Notes: generated by a model not told the origin, from the letters alone. A stretch of DNA of 64,000 nt from Pseudomonadota bacterium (GCA_023423655.1 JAFAFE010000006.1:744001-808000), one strand, 5' to 3'; positions 42,481 to 51,217 are shown, counted from the first letter of the stretch. Translations and numbers: made by a program.

Positions 42481-42572
42481 CCGTCATTGCGAGCCGCGAA
42501 GCGGCGCGGCAATCCAGAGCAAGGCGTACGCGACTCTGGATTGCCGCGCGCCTACGGCGCTCGCAATGACGG
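42481..42572. repeat. Dispersed palindromic repeat, family B copy 2
   Basis: CCGTCATTGCGAGCCGCGAA and TCGCAATGACGG enclose GGCAATCCAGAG and CTCTGGATTGCC, forming a near-perfect long hairpin. It is the second copy of the element at 29021-29110 and lies between convergent genes. Confidence 0.88.
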
Positions 42573-42622
42573 ACGAGGGGGTATAGGGGCAGACGTGTCG
42601 GGCGGTGTTTATGCGCCCCCGC

Positions 42623-43240
42623 TTAAACCGCCAACTGGCTGGCCTGACGCGCGAGGGTTTCGACTTTGTCCGCGTCGAACGGTCCTGACGGCACCACCCA
42701 ACTCCCGCCGACGCACAGCACATTGGGCAGCGCAAGCCAGTCGCTGGCGCTTTCATAACGGATGCCACCGGTCGGGCAAAAGCCGATATCGCCAAAGGGT
42801 CCGGCCAGCGCTTTGAGCGCCGCTATGCCACCGCTGGTTTCGGCGGGGAAGAATTTGAAGCGGTCAAAGCCTAAATCCAGCCCGCGCATAATATCGCCCG
42901 CATTGGCGATGCCGGGGAGGAAGGGAATGGCGGCGGCGCGCGCGGCTTGGCCCAGCGTTTCGGTCAGTCCCGGCGATACTATAAATTCCGCGCCTGCCGC
43001 GATGGCCGCATCCAGCGCAGCGGGGTTCAGCACCGTGCCTGCGCCGACAATCGCGCCGTCCACCGCTTTCATCGCGGTGATGGCTTCGAGTGCGGCGGGG
43101 GTGCGTAATGTCACTTCCAGCACCTTAAGCCCGCCCGCGACCAAGGCTTTGGCGAGCGGCACCGCATCGTCCCCCCGGTCAATCACAATCACCGGAATGA
43201 CCGGCGCTATACGCATGATCTGGTCTATGGTGCGGTTCAT
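42623..43240 (-). CDS. eda: 2-keto-3-deoxy-6-phosphogluconate aldolase
   Basis: A 205-residue TIM-barrel aldolase. The base is in LEVTLRTPAA (E42 region), and the Schiff-base lysine is in RFKFFPAETSGG near residue 130. PTGGI is the phosphate loop. It splits KDPG into pyruvate and glyceraldehyde 3-phosphate and is the last step of the uronate route encoded by kduI, kduD and kdgK downstream. It ends the minus-strand unit that starts at 45480. No phosphogluconate dehydratase is present here, which fits a uronate rather than a gluconate role. Confidence 0.94.
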   Translation of the reverse strand: MNRTIDQIMRIAPVIPVIVIDRGDDAVPLAKALVAGGLKVLEVTLRTPAALEAITAMKAVDGAIVGAGTVLNPAALDAAIAAGAEFIVSPGLTETLGQAARAAAIPFLPGIANAGDIMRGLDLGFDRFKFFPAETSGGIAALKALAGPFGDIGFCPTGGIRYESASDWLALPNVLCVGGSWVVPSGPFDADKVETLARQASQLAV

Positions 43241-43322
43241 CAGGCGTCCTGTCCGGTCCGTTCAAAGGGGATGAGCGGAGGGAGGACGCTTAGGCCCTCC
43301 CCCGCACTATGTCCGCACTGTG

Positions 43323-44636
43323 TCATGTCGCAGCGTCTGCGTCCATCGTCACCGGAGCCAATCGGGGGCTCAGCAGATGGATGGCGAGCACCGCGAGGAA
43401 ATAGACGCAGGTGCAGACCGCGAAAATCACCGTATAATTGCCCTTGGTTGCATCCAGCACCAGCCCGGTGGACTTGGCCATAATCATGCCGCCAACGCCG
43501 CCCATAAAGCCGCCAAGGCCGATCACCGATCCGACCGCACGCTTAGGGAACATATCGGGCGGGATTGACAACAGGTTCGACGAAAAGGCCTGATGCCCCG
43601 CCAAAGCCAGACCGATGATGAACACCGCGACCCACATATTTTCTATGCTGGTGACGAACAGGAGCGGCAGCGCACACGCGCCCGCTATCATCATCGTCAC
43701 CTTGCGCGCAACATTGGGGGTGTGGCCATTATGGATAAGCCGCGACGACAACCAGCCGCCCGCAATGCTGCCCACATCCGAAATCAGATACATGATAATC
43801 ATCGGCAGGACGACGATCTTCATATCGACGCCATAAGTGGTGCTGAAATATTTAGGTAGCCAGAACAGCATGAGGAACCACACCGGATCGGTCAGGAATT
43901 TGGCGACGGCAAAGGCCCAGGCCTCTTTTTTGGTGACAATCCGCCCCCAGCCGATTTTTTCGATTTTTTCCGGCGGATCATGCTCGATCCAGGCGAGTTC
44001 CGCATCGCTCACCTTCCCGCTTTCGCGCGGATTGCTATAGAGCCACAGCCATAAGCCAAGCAGCAGCGCGCCTAGCAGGCTGGTATAAAGGAAGGTTTGG
44101 CGCCAGTCGAGGCCGAGCAAAGTCATGCACAACCAGATGGTCGGCGCTGTAAGGATGACCCCGATGGTGGTCGCGCTATTAACCCAGCCAATGGCGTAAG
44201 CGCGTTCCTTTTGCGGGAACCATTCGCTGCTCGCGCGCACGACCGAAGGGAAATGTCCCGCTTCGCCGACGCCCAGAACCACGCGCGCGGCCATGAAGGA
44301 GGTGACGGACGAGGCAAAGCCGTGCGCGGCATGGCCAACCGTCCAGATGCTGATGGCAATCGCATAACCGATTTTGGGGCCGAACCGGTCCACCATCCAG
44401 CCCATGATGAGGAAGCCTATCGCATAGGCTGCCTGAAACGCCATGACGATGTCGCCATAATCATTTTCATTCCATTGGAGCTCCTTGCCGAGTTCAGGAG
44501 CGAGCAGGCCGAGCATGGTGCGGTCAATATAATTGACCGTGGTCGCCGCAAATAGCAGCGCGACAATCAGCCAGCGATAACGTCCGGTTTTTTCCACCGG
44601 TGGCGATGCTCCATTAGCAGGGGGTGCCTCTGCCAT
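43323..44636 (-). CDS. MFS transporter, hexuronate type (ExuT-like)
   Basis: A 437-residue, 12-segment permease. The segment RWLIVALLFAATTVNYIDRT is the entry signature of the anion:cation symporter branch (ExuT, GudP, DgoT). GEAGHFPSVVRASSEWFP near residues 123-140 is its substrate-site motif. It probably takes in hexuronates or unsaturated uronate monomers released by the lyases. It lies between the hydratase and eda in one minus-strand unit; a hairpin in the 82-base gap to eda could set relative expression. Confidence 0.92.
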   Translation of the reverse strand: MAEAPPANGASPPVEKTGRYRWLIVALLFAATTVNYIDRTMLGLLAPELGKELQWNENDYGDIVMAFQAAYAIGFLIMGWMVDRFGPKIGYAIAISIWTVGHAAHGFASSVTSFMAARVVLGVGEAGHFPSVVRASSEWFPQKERAYAIGWVNSATTIGVILTAPTIWLCMTLLGLDWRQTFLYTSLLGALLLGLWLWLYSNPRESGKVSDAELAWIEHDPPEKIEKIGWGRIVTKKEAWAFAVAKFLTDPVWFLMLFWLPKYFSTTYGVDMKIVVLPMIIMYLISDVGSIAGGWLSSRLIHNGHTPNVARKVTMMIAGACALPLLFVTSIENMWVAVFIIGLALAGHQAFSSNLLSIPPDMFPKRAVGSVIGLGGFMGGVGGMIMAKSTGLVLDATKGNYTVIFAVCTCVYFLAVLAIHLLSPRLAPVTMDADAAT

Positions 44637-44679
44637 AGCAAAATTCCTCTCATATCGAACTTTTCTATTTTGTTATTTT

Positions 44680-45480
44680 TCATGCCGCCGCTCCGAAGCG
44701 GCGCGCGGTGCAACTGACCCGCAAATGACCGTCGAACAGCGCGTCGGCGCGCTGGCCCGGCGCAATTTCGTGGATGCCGGTAATGGCACCGGCCGATACC
44801 CAAGTGCCGGGCGGGATAGCGATGCCGCGCTTGCGCAATGTGCGGATGAGGAACAGTGCCGATCCGAACGGCCCGTCAAGCATCGTCTCCATCGTCGCTT
44901 GATGGAGCCGCACCCCGTCAATCGCGAGTTCCACCGGCATCCGGATGAGGTCCGCATTGCGCCAGTCGGGGATGCGCGGGCCCAGCACCAGTCCTTTATT
45001 ATTGCCATAATCGGACGCGGTGACAGCAGGGCCGTGGGTGTTGATCGCGGCAAAGGGCGAACTTGCAATTTCCAGCCCGGCGCGCACATCGACAATCACA
45101 TCGCGCACGCTTTTGATGTCATAATCGCGCGCGTCCATTGCGCCAAAGCAGAGCAGGATTTCCGCTTCTGCCGCCGCAAAGCCCGGAACATAGACCGGCA
45201 TTTCGGGCACTTGGCCATCACTCGCATCGACAATCTCGTCGGCAAAGATCGGACCGGTCAGCCGCGTATCGCCATATTGGTCAACCAGATGCGACGCGAT
45301 ACGGCCGACTTTCCACCCGCCGATCCGCCGCCCGTCCAGCGCAATTGCCCTGTCCTGAATCGCATAGGCTTCGGCCATGCTTTGCGGAATGACACCGGGG
45401 TAATCGTCAAGCGCAACCTTTCCGGCGCGCGCGGCGAGTAATATGTGGGCAATCGCGTCGAAATCACCGTCAGCTTGCAT
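44680..45480 (-). CDS. FAH-superfamily 2-keto-4-pentenoate hydratase-like protein
   Basis: A 266-residue protein related to MhpD and 4-oxalocrotonate decarboxylase. It shows RRIGGWKVGRIASHLVDQYG near residues 48-67, the metal-ligand block AAEAEILLCFG and LVLGPRIPDW, and PGTWVSAGAITG. These enzymes handle 2-oxo acids with Mg or Mn. In a uronate locus it may hydrate or decarboxylate a 2-keto-3-deoxy sugar acid. The ATG at 45480 is first in the hydratase-ExuT-eda unit, and the LacI-type operator lies 34 bases upstream. Confidence 0.88.
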   Translation of the reverse strand: MQADGDFDAIAHILLAARAGKVALDDYPGVIPQSMAEAYAIQDRAIALDGRRIGGWKVGRIASHLVDQYGDTRLTGPIFADEIVDASDGQVPEMPVYVPGFAAAEAEILLCFGAMDARDYDIKSVRDVIVDVRAGLEIASSPFAAINTHGPAVTASDYGNNKGLVLGPRIPDWRNADLIRMPVELAIDGVRLHQATMETMLDGPFGSALFLIRTLRKRGIAIPPGTWVSAGAITGIHEIAPGQRADALFDGHLRVSCTARRFGAAA

Positions 45481-45514
45481 ATTATCTGTTACCCTCTCTT
45501 GCTGTCCAATATAA

Positions 45515-45526
45515 GACACCGGTGTC
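45515..45526. promoter_or_regulatory. LacI-type operator, site 1
   Basis: GACACCGGTGTC is a perfect 12-base palindrome between the hydratase operon and the divergent LacI gene. On the minus strand it reads TTTGACACCGGTGTCTTA, which contains a perfect -35 hexamer TTGACA. The same sequence recurs at 56439-56450 and, imperfectly, at 49787-49800. Confidence 0.82.
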
Positions 45527-45634
45527 AAAGGCAAGAAAATTGGCGCAGGCGAGTTGATATTATTCCTGTCACCCGCCACTATGGACAAGGCCCGGTTCAC
45601 GGACCGGATTTTTGCGAGCAAAGAGATAAAATAA

Positions 45635-46684
45635 ATGGCGCCACGCACGCGGAACAAAAGCGGCAAACAACCGACGATTAACGATGTAGCGGCGCTGGCA
45701 GGCGTGTCGAAAAAGACCGTCAGCCGCGTCATCAACCGCTCCGAACTGATTTCGACAAAGACCCGGCAGGCAGTCGAGCAGGCGATCGAAATGCTCGGCT
45801 TTGTGCCGAACCCGCAGGCACGCGCGCTTGCCTTCCGGCGCAACTTCCTGATTGCGCTGCTGCATGACAATCCGAACGCGCAAACCGTGCTGAATTTCCA
45901 GCAGGGCGTGCTGGATGCGATCAAGGATAGCGACTTGGCGCTGCTCGTCCGTCCGGTGGATCGCGCGTCCGACCATATTCTTGAAGATGTGCGTATTTTC
46001 CTTGAAAAACAGCGGCCCATAGGCGCGATGCTGCTTCCGCCCATTTCCGAAAATGACGCGCTGGCGCAGCTATGCGACGAATTGGGTGTGCGCTATGTGC
46101 GTGTCGGATCGGCGCTGCTCGATGATGCCAAACATTGCGTTTCGTCCAATGACCGCGAGGTTGTCGCCGAAGCGGTGCGCACACTCATAGCACTCGGCCA
46201 CACCCGTATCGGCTTTGTCCGTGGTCCTGAAGGATTCCGCTCCGCCGCTGAACGCGAAACCGGTTTCCGCGAGGCGCTTGCCGAAGCAGGGCTGAGTCTT
46301 GCCGACGAACATTATGCGCCGGGCAATTACCGCTATGCCGCAGGGGTCGAAGCGGGCGAAAATCTCCTGTCGCTCACCACGCCGCCGACCGCGATTTTCT
46401 GTTCGAACGATGAAATGGCTGCGGGGGTGATTCGCGTCGCGCATGAAAAGGGCATCAAGGTGCCCGACCAATTATCGGTCATCGGCTTCGACGATTCGCC
46501 AACCGCCACCCATATCTGGCCTGCCTTAAGCACGGTGCGCTGGCCGATCCGCGAAATGGGTGCCCAAGCCGCCCGCACACTGGTGCCGGACTTTTTGGGA
46601 GACGCGGACGGTGCCGAGGACAGTCCGGTGCTGGCCTCCAGCTTCGTCGAACGCCAATCCGTCGCCCGCGCGCCCGAAGGGTGA
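45635..46684 (+). CDS. LacI-family transcriptional regulator of the uronate locus
   Basis: A 349-residue repressor. The helix-turn-helix is TINDVAALAGVSKKTVSRVI near residues 14-33 with hinge helix PNPQARALAF. The periplasmic-binding-like core follows with IGFVRGPEGFRSAAERETGF and TAIFCSNDEMAAGVI. It is divergent from the hydratase-transporter-eda unit. Because LacI proteins bind palindromes with a central CG, the ACACCGGTGT sites at 45515, 49787 and 56439 are the expected targets. The inducer is probably a keto-deoxy sugar acid such as KDG. Confidence 0.93.
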   Translation: MAPRTRNKSGKQPTINDVAALAGVSKKTVSRVINRSELISTKTRQAVEQAIEMLGFVPNPQARALAFRRNFLIALLHDNPNAQTVLNFQQGVLDAIKDSDLALLVRPVDRASDHILEDVRIFLEKQRPIGAMLLPPISENDALAQLCDELGVRYVRVGSALLDDAKHCVSSNDREVVAEAVRTLIALGHTRIGFVRGPEGFRSAAERETGFREALAEAGLSLADEHYAPGNYRYAAGVEAGENLLSLTTPPTAIFCSNDEMAAGVIRVAHEKGIKVPDQLSVIGFDDSPTATHIWPALSTVRWPIREMGAQAARTLVPDFLGDADGAEDSPVLASSFVERQSVARAPEG

Positions 46685-46729
46685 GATGGGGGTAAGATGG
46701 GGGTGGGTTGGCGTGAAATGCCCTGAATA

Positions 46730-46971
46730 AGGGCTGTGCTATTTTGAACCCGTTAGCGTTGCGCGCGCAGGATAGTTGGGGCGTTAAGTTTACCCGTTTG
46801 TCCTAGACGCACAGGATGGCTCAAGCCGTCAAATTTGCTCGTAAGTGCGGGGTGCATGGGATAAATAAAGGCGTTAATTTTACCGCCAGTGCTGAACACA
46901 CAGGACCAATCAAGACGCTGACTTCAACCAAAAATGCACAGCGCATAATATAGTTTCAGGCCCTAAATTTA
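46730..46971. repeat. Decayed tandem repeat units
   Basis: At least three degenerate units of 40 to 90 bases can be read. Each has a TTAA(G/T)TTTACC-like or CTAAATTTACC core and then an (A)CACAGGA or GAGCTTGTC segment: near 46771-46812, 46872-46906 and 46961-46990. They look like worn relatives of the family A element just downstream. The 422-base gap (46685-47106) contains no gene that I can support. Confidence 0.5.
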
Positions 46972-47060
46972 CCGCTAGTGCTGAGCTTGTCGAAGCACGG
47001 ACACCAGGATTGACTGGCGTAAGACTGATAGACGCCCTTCGACACGCTCAGGGCTAACGG
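46972..47060. repeat. Dispersed palindromic repeat, family A copy 3
   Basis: CCGCTAGTGCTGAGCTTGTC with GAAGCACGG forms the left arm and CCCTTCGACACGCTCAGGGC with TAACGG the right arm. It matches the elements at 15099 and 28839. It lies 46 bases after the kdgK stop and could end that transcript. Confidence 0.82.
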
Positions 47061-47106
47061 GATGGTTGATAGGTCGCGCGCGCTCCCCACACCCCTCCCC
47101 CAAAAT

Positions 47107-48117
47107 TCACCGCCGCACATCCAATCCGCCACCCTCGAACCTAGCAATATCGGCCACGCCAAACCGGCTTGCATCGCCCGGTAGCGAATGTTTGAGACAG
47201 GTGAGCGCAAGGCCGGTTTCGGCCATGGAGCGCGCGTCGGCGCCTCCGGCCCAAGCGTGCAGCACGCCCGCCGCAAAGGCATCGCCTGCACCGATCCGGT
47301 CGACAATGCCGGTCACATCCCGGTCCGCGCTCTGGTAGCCGCCGTCGCGCAGATCGACGCGCGCAGCGATGCGGTGATGGTCGGCGGTCACGATATGGCG
47401 CGCGGTCGAGGCAATCAGTTGCAACTGCGGAAAAGCGGCAAAACCCGCCTCCGCTGCCTCACGCCGCCTCTCTTCGCCATCGCCGGAAAATGGCTGACCC
47501 AGCACTAGCGACAGATCGCGATGATTGCCGAATAATATGTCCGCCATGCCGATCAACTCGGTGAGGATGGCGCGCGGATTACTGTCCCAAGCGTCCCACA
47601 ATAGCGCGCGATAATTGCCGTCGAACGACAAGGTTATCCCACGCGCCTTGGCCGCCCGCGCCGCCGCCAGCGCCGCTTCTGCCGATTGCGGTCCCAAGGC
47701 GGGCGTAATGCCCGACAGATGGAGCAGCTTGGCCCCCGCTAGTGCCGCATCCCAATCATAATCACCGGCCGTGCTGGTCGCAAAACTCGACCCGGCGCGG
47801 TCATAGACGATTTCGGACGCGCGCAAGCCTGCGCCCACGCTCAGGAAATAAAGCCCCATCCGCCCGGCCCCGCGCACGACATGAGTGCAATCGACACCGC
47901 CGCCACGCACGCCCGCTATCGCCCCGCGCCCCAGCGCATTATCCGGCACATAGCTTATCATCGCGCAATCATGGCCAAGATGCGCCAAGCCTATCGCGAC
48001 ATTGGCCTCTGCTCCACCAACATGGACATTGAGGCTGGGCGATTGCATCAGCAATTCATGCCCGGGCGCGGTCAGGCGCAGGAGCAATTCGCCGAAGAAA
48101 ACAAGCCGGTCTGCCAT
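47107..48117 (-). CDS. kdgK: 2-keto-3-deoxygluconate kinase (PfkB family)
   Basis: A 336-residue ribokinase-fold kinase. LVFFGELLLRL at the N-terminus and VHVGGAEANVAIGLAHLG near residues 32-49 are the sugar-site pattern of KdgK. IVDRIGAGDAFAAGVLHA near residues 283-300 holds the catalytic aspartate and anion hole. It makes KDPG for Eda. It is last in the kduI-kduD-kdgK unit, with a ten-base gap to kduD. The start at ATG 48117 has a G-rich ribosome site. Confidence 0.93.
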   Translation of the reverse strand: MADRLVFFGELLLRLTAPGHELLMQSPSLNVHVGGAEANVAIGLAHLGHDCAMISYVPDNALGRGAIAGVRGGGVDCTHVVRGAGRMGLYFLSVGAGLRASEIVYDRAGSSFATSTAGDYDWDAALAGAKLLHLSGITPALGPQSAEAALAAARAAKARGITLSFDGNYRALLWDAWDSNPRAILTELIGMADILFGNHRDLSLVLGQPFSGDGEERRREAAEAGFAAFPQLQLIASTARHIVTADHHRIAARVDLRDGGYQSADRDVTGIVDRIGAGDAFAAGVLHAWAGGADARSMAETGLALTCLKHSLPGDASRFGVADIARFEGGGLDVRR

Positions 48118-48127
48118 CGCCCCCCGC

Positions 48128-48895
48128 TTAGCGCGCGAGCCAGCCGCCATCAACGGCGAGGATATGGCCTTGGACATAGTCCGATGCGGACGAAGCGAGG
48201 AACACCGCCGCCCCGCCAATATCCGCCGGATCGCCCCACCGGCCCGCCGGGATGCGCTCCATAATCTGGCGGTTGCGGGTTTCGTCGGCTTGGAGCGCAG
48301 CGGTATTATTGGTCGCAATATAGCCCGGCGCAATCGCGTTCACCTGAATGCCCTTGCCCGCCCATTCATTGGCGAGCAGCTTGGTGAGGCCGCCAACCCC
48401 CGATTTGGACGCGGTATAGCTTGGCACGCGGATGCCGCCTTGAAAGGTCAGCATCGAGGCGATGTTGATAATCTTGCCCGACCCGCGTTCAATCATATGC
48501 CGCCCGACCGCTTGGCACAGGAAGAAGAGGGTTTTGATGTTGGTGTCCATCACCGCGTCCCAATCGGCTTCGGTGAAATCGACCGCATCTGCGCGGCGGA
48601 TGATGCCCGCATTATTGACCAATATGTCGATATGGCCAAAGGCGGCCAGCACTTCATCGACCAGCGGCTGCACCGCGGCAATGTTCGACAGATCGGCGCG
48701 GAACATTTCGCAGCGGCGGCCCATCGCGCGCACCTTGTCGAGCGTTTCCAGCGCCGGAGAGCGCCCCGCCGCCGCAATGTCCGCGCCCGCTTCTGCAAGT
48801 GCGAGTGCGATGCCCTGACCGATGCCGGTATTGGCCCCGGTGACGAGGGCAAGCTTGCCCGAAAGATCGAATAAATTGTTCACCGCCGCGCTCAC
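48128..48895 (-). CDS. kduD: 2-dehydro-3-deoxy-D-gluconate 5-dehydrogenase
   Basis: A 255-residue classical short-chain dehydrogenase. The cofactor loop is VTGANTGIGQGIALALAEAG, the NNAG motif is ILVNNAGIIRRAD, and the catalytic YxxxK is in PSYTASKSGVGG. It reduces the diketo sugar acid made by KduI to KDG. The ATG overlaps the kduI stop by four bases, and the kdgK gene follows. Linkage and close pattern to KduD make the call firm. Confidence 0.94.
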   Translation of the reverse strand: MSAAVNNLFDLSGKLALVTGANTGIGQGIALALAEAGADIAAAGRSPALETLDKVRAMGRRCEMFRADLSNIAAVQPLVDEVLAAFGHIDILVNNAGIIRRADAVDFTEADWDAVMDTNIKTLFFLCQAVGRHMIERGSGKIINIASMLTFQGGIRVPSYTASKSGVGGLTKLLANEWAGKGIQVNAIAPGYIATNNTAALQADETRNRQIMERIPAGRWGDPADIGGAAVFLASSASDYVQGHILAVDGGWLAR

Positions 48896-49728
48896 TTCAA
48901 CTGGCAGATGTCGAGGACATTCATGTCGGTATAGTCGAGATTTTCGCCGCCCATAGCCCAGATGAACGCATATTTTTTGGTGCCGGATCCCATATGGATC
49001 GACCAGGGCGGGCTGATCACCGCTTCTTCATTGGCGATGACGATATGGCGCATATCTTCGGGTTCGCCCATATAATGGAAAATCCGGTCATTTTCTTCCG
49101 GCAGGTCGAAATAAAGGTAAATCTCGCTGCGGCGGTCATGAAGGTGCGGCGGCATGGTGTTCCACACGCTGCCTTCTTCCAAAACCGTCAGGCCGAGCAG
49201 CAATTGCGCGCTTTCGCATACGCCCGGAATAACGAGCTGGTAAATGGTGCGCTGGTTGGAATTGGCAAGGTCGCCGCGCGCGAGCGGGTTGGCTTGATCA
49301 AGCGTGATATGCTTGATCGGGCAGACTTTATGCGCAGGCAGCGAGGCGAGGTAGAAACGCGCGCCATCGCCTTCGAAGGTCACATCCTTGGAGCCCATCG
49401 GGATATAGAGACATTCCTTATTCTTCATTTCGAACCGCTGGCCATCGACGGTGATCGCGCCATCGCTGCCGATATTGACCGCCGCCATTTCGCGCCGTTC
49501 GAGGAAAGGATGCCCCGCCGCCGAGGCAGGCTCAGTCTGTTCGGGCAGCTTGATCGCCCCGCCCTTCGGCACCGCGCCGCCAATGACGAAACGTTCATTG
49601 TGCGAATAGTTGAGCGTGACCTTGCCGTCTTCGAACATGCCCGACACCAGATAACGGTCGCGCAGCGAATCATTGTCGACACATTCCATCATGTCGGGAT
49701 GGGTGGCGTGATAGGTTTTGGCGAACAT
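48892..49728 (-). CDS. kduI: 4-deoxy-L-threo-5-hexosulose-uronate ketol-isomerase
   Basis: A 278-residue cupin isomerase. The metal site is seen in MPPHLHDRRSEIYLYFDLPE near residues 192-211, followed by the C-terminal SPPWSIHMGSGTKKYAFIWAMGGEN. It isomerises the unsaturated uronate monomer left by polysaccharide lyases. It is the first gene of the kduI-kduD-kdgK unit. An imperfect LacI-type operator lies 59 bases before the ATG, which has a GGAG site. Confidence 0.95.
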   Translation of the reverse strand: MFAKTYHATHPDMMECVDNDSLRDRYLVSGMFEDGKVTLNYSHNERFVIGGAVPKGGAIKLPEQTEPASAAGHPFLERREMAAVNIGSDGAITVDGQRFEMKNKECLYIPMGSKDVTFEGDGARFYLASLPAHKVCPIKHITLDQANPLARGDLANSNQRTIYQLVIPGVCESAQLLLGLTVLEEGSVWNTMPPHLHDRRSEIYLYFDLPEENDRIFHYMGEPEDMRHIVIANEEAVISPPWSIHMGSGTKKYAFIWAMGGENLDYTDMNVLDICQLK

Positions 49729-49786
49729 AAAAGGCTCCTCAAGGTCGCAAGCTTAGATGGATTATGAGGGTCAAACTATCGCTTGA

Positions 49787-49800
49787 GGAAACCGGTGTCA
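49787..49800. promoter_or_regulatory. LacI-type operator, site 2 (imperfect)
   Basis: GGAAACCGGTGTCA matches one full half of the GACACCGGTGTC palindrome and the central ACCGGT. On the minus strand it reads TTGACACCGGTTTCC, again placing TTGACA in -35 position, with TAGTTT 17 bases further on. It lies upstream of kduI. Confidence 0.68.
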
Positions 49801-49920
49801 ATGAACATCCTGCCCTTCGATACCCGGTCATAAGAGCGCGAAGCTGATGTGCGTGATGTTAGCGATATTTGCGCACCGGACGGGTAGCGGACGAACGGCC
49901 CCCGAAGGGCCAGCCTTCCC

Positions 49921-51192
49921 TCACATCGCCCGTGTCTTGAAATAGCGCCGCACGTTTGCGCGCTTTGTATCCGCCAGATAGCCGCCATCGGGCCATTGCG
50001 CGGCGGCACGCACCAGCAGGTCATTAAGCGGCTCGCCATCGGGGCGCAGTTCCGGATAAGGCCAACGCTCAATCTGCCCGGCATAAGGCCGCAGAAAATC
50101 GGTCGCTTTGCGCAAAGACCGGCCTTTCGCATCGCCCGCATCCCAAATATCGACGCCGACACATTGGCCAAGATCCGCGACATCATAGGCCGCCGCCAGT
50201 GCGAAGACCGAATAATGGAGCGAACGGGTGCGCGCCAATTCCTTGGGCAGGCTACCATTATCCGCAAATTGCGGCGCGATGCGACGCGCGACGAAGTTGG
50301 TCGCGATGCGTTTTGCAACCTCCGGACGGCGCGCAAATAGTGCGAATTGCGCGACTTGGCTGTCATACCACAGCGCATGATTATTGGTGGCCGCGCCTTC
50401 CTCCTTGCCCAGCCGGCTGGTCATCAGCCAGTCGCTATAGTCGCCAAACCAACGTTCAAGGCTCGCTTGCTCGTCCCCACTCAACACCTGCGCAGGGCCG
50501 ATCAAGCCGATCGCTTCGACCACGCCTTGCAAGCGGCGTGTGTCGATAATGCCTTCCGCGCGGCCCTCCTCGCGCCCCGGCACGGCTTGCGCATAGTTAA
50601 GGTGCGGGTTCATCCGCGTTTTGCTGTCGATAAACCATACACGCAACAGCTTCGCCGCCTGCGCCGCATAGCGGACATCATCGGTGAAATAATAAGCAAA
50701 GCCCAAAGTTTCGATATCGCTGCGCATCGCTTCAAGCCGCGCAAGATCATATTTGGGGCTGTCGCGGTCGGGATTAATCTCGCCATCCTTGCGGATATAA
50801 GGAAGGCCGTTTTTCTTGGCCGGATCGGGCCACCAATAAGGCGCGATGCTGAGATAATCCTGCAATTTGCCCGAAGGCGGGAGCACGCGCTTTTGTGTCA
50901 CCGCATAAGGCCCGCGCGCGAGCGCCGCATCGGCGCGGGAAATAAGCGCCGCCTTGGCGTCGGCCAGCACAGGATCGCTAGCCGCATCGCGCTTCAACGC
51001 GGTCAGTATTTGGGGGTCAAGAAAGAAAGTGCGCCGCCCGCCAAAGGCTGCGCTATGCCCCGCTTCCGCCTTGCAGGTCGAAGCGGTTTTGGCGGGGGCA
51101 GCAGGAGCCGCCGCATGAACGCCCGTCGCCGCCCCTGTCCCCGCAACCATCAGCGCAAAGGCCAGGCTTGCGGGGCGAAGGAAAGGCTTCAT
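49921..51192 (-). CDS. Secreted alginate-lyase-family polysaccharide lyase
   Basis: A 423-residue exported protein. The signal peptide covers about the first 28 residues. YLSIAPYWWPDPAKKNGLPY near residues 119-138 and the catalytic block GAATNNHALWYDSQVA near residue 265 are hallmarks of the alginate_lyase domain with an alpha-toroid fold (PL5, PL38 and relatives). RSLHYSVFALAAAYDVADL supplies the second His-Tyr pair. It cleaves a uronate polymer by beta-elimination. The substrate could be alginate, glucuronan or another beta-uronan. It follows the TonB receptor gene with a 25-base gap, probably as one transcript. Confidence 0.88.
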   Translation of the reverse strand: MKPFLRPASLAFALMVAGTGAATGVHAAAPAAPAKTASTCKAEAGHSAAFGGRRTFFLDPQILTALKRDAASDPVLADAKAALISRADAALARGPYAVTQKRVLPPSGKLQDYLSIAPYWWPDPAKKNGLPYIRKDGEINPDRDSPKYDLARLEAMRSDIETLGFAYYFTDDVRYAAQAAKLLRVWFIDSKTRMNPHLNYAQAVPGREEGRAEGIIDTRRLQGVVEAIGLIGPAQVLSGDEQASLERWFGDYSDWLMTSRLGKEEGAATNNHALWYDSQVAQFALFARRPEVAKRIATNFVARRIAPQFADNGSLPKELARTRSLHYSVFALAAAYDVADLGQCVGVDIWDAGDAKGRSLRKATDFLRPYAGQIERWPYPELRPDGEPLNDLLVRAAAQWPDGGYLADTKRANVRRYFKTRAM

Positions 51193-51217
51193 AATGCGGC
51201 TCCTTATCGCGTTCCGG

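Noticed and set aside
43241..43322. Riboswitch or attenuator between the transporter and eda
   Set aside because: Only one simple GGGAGG/CCTCCC hairpin is seen, with no conserved riboswitch core.
46685..47106. CRISPR array
   Set aside because: The repeated units are few, irregular and palindromic, spacing is uneven and no cas gene is near.
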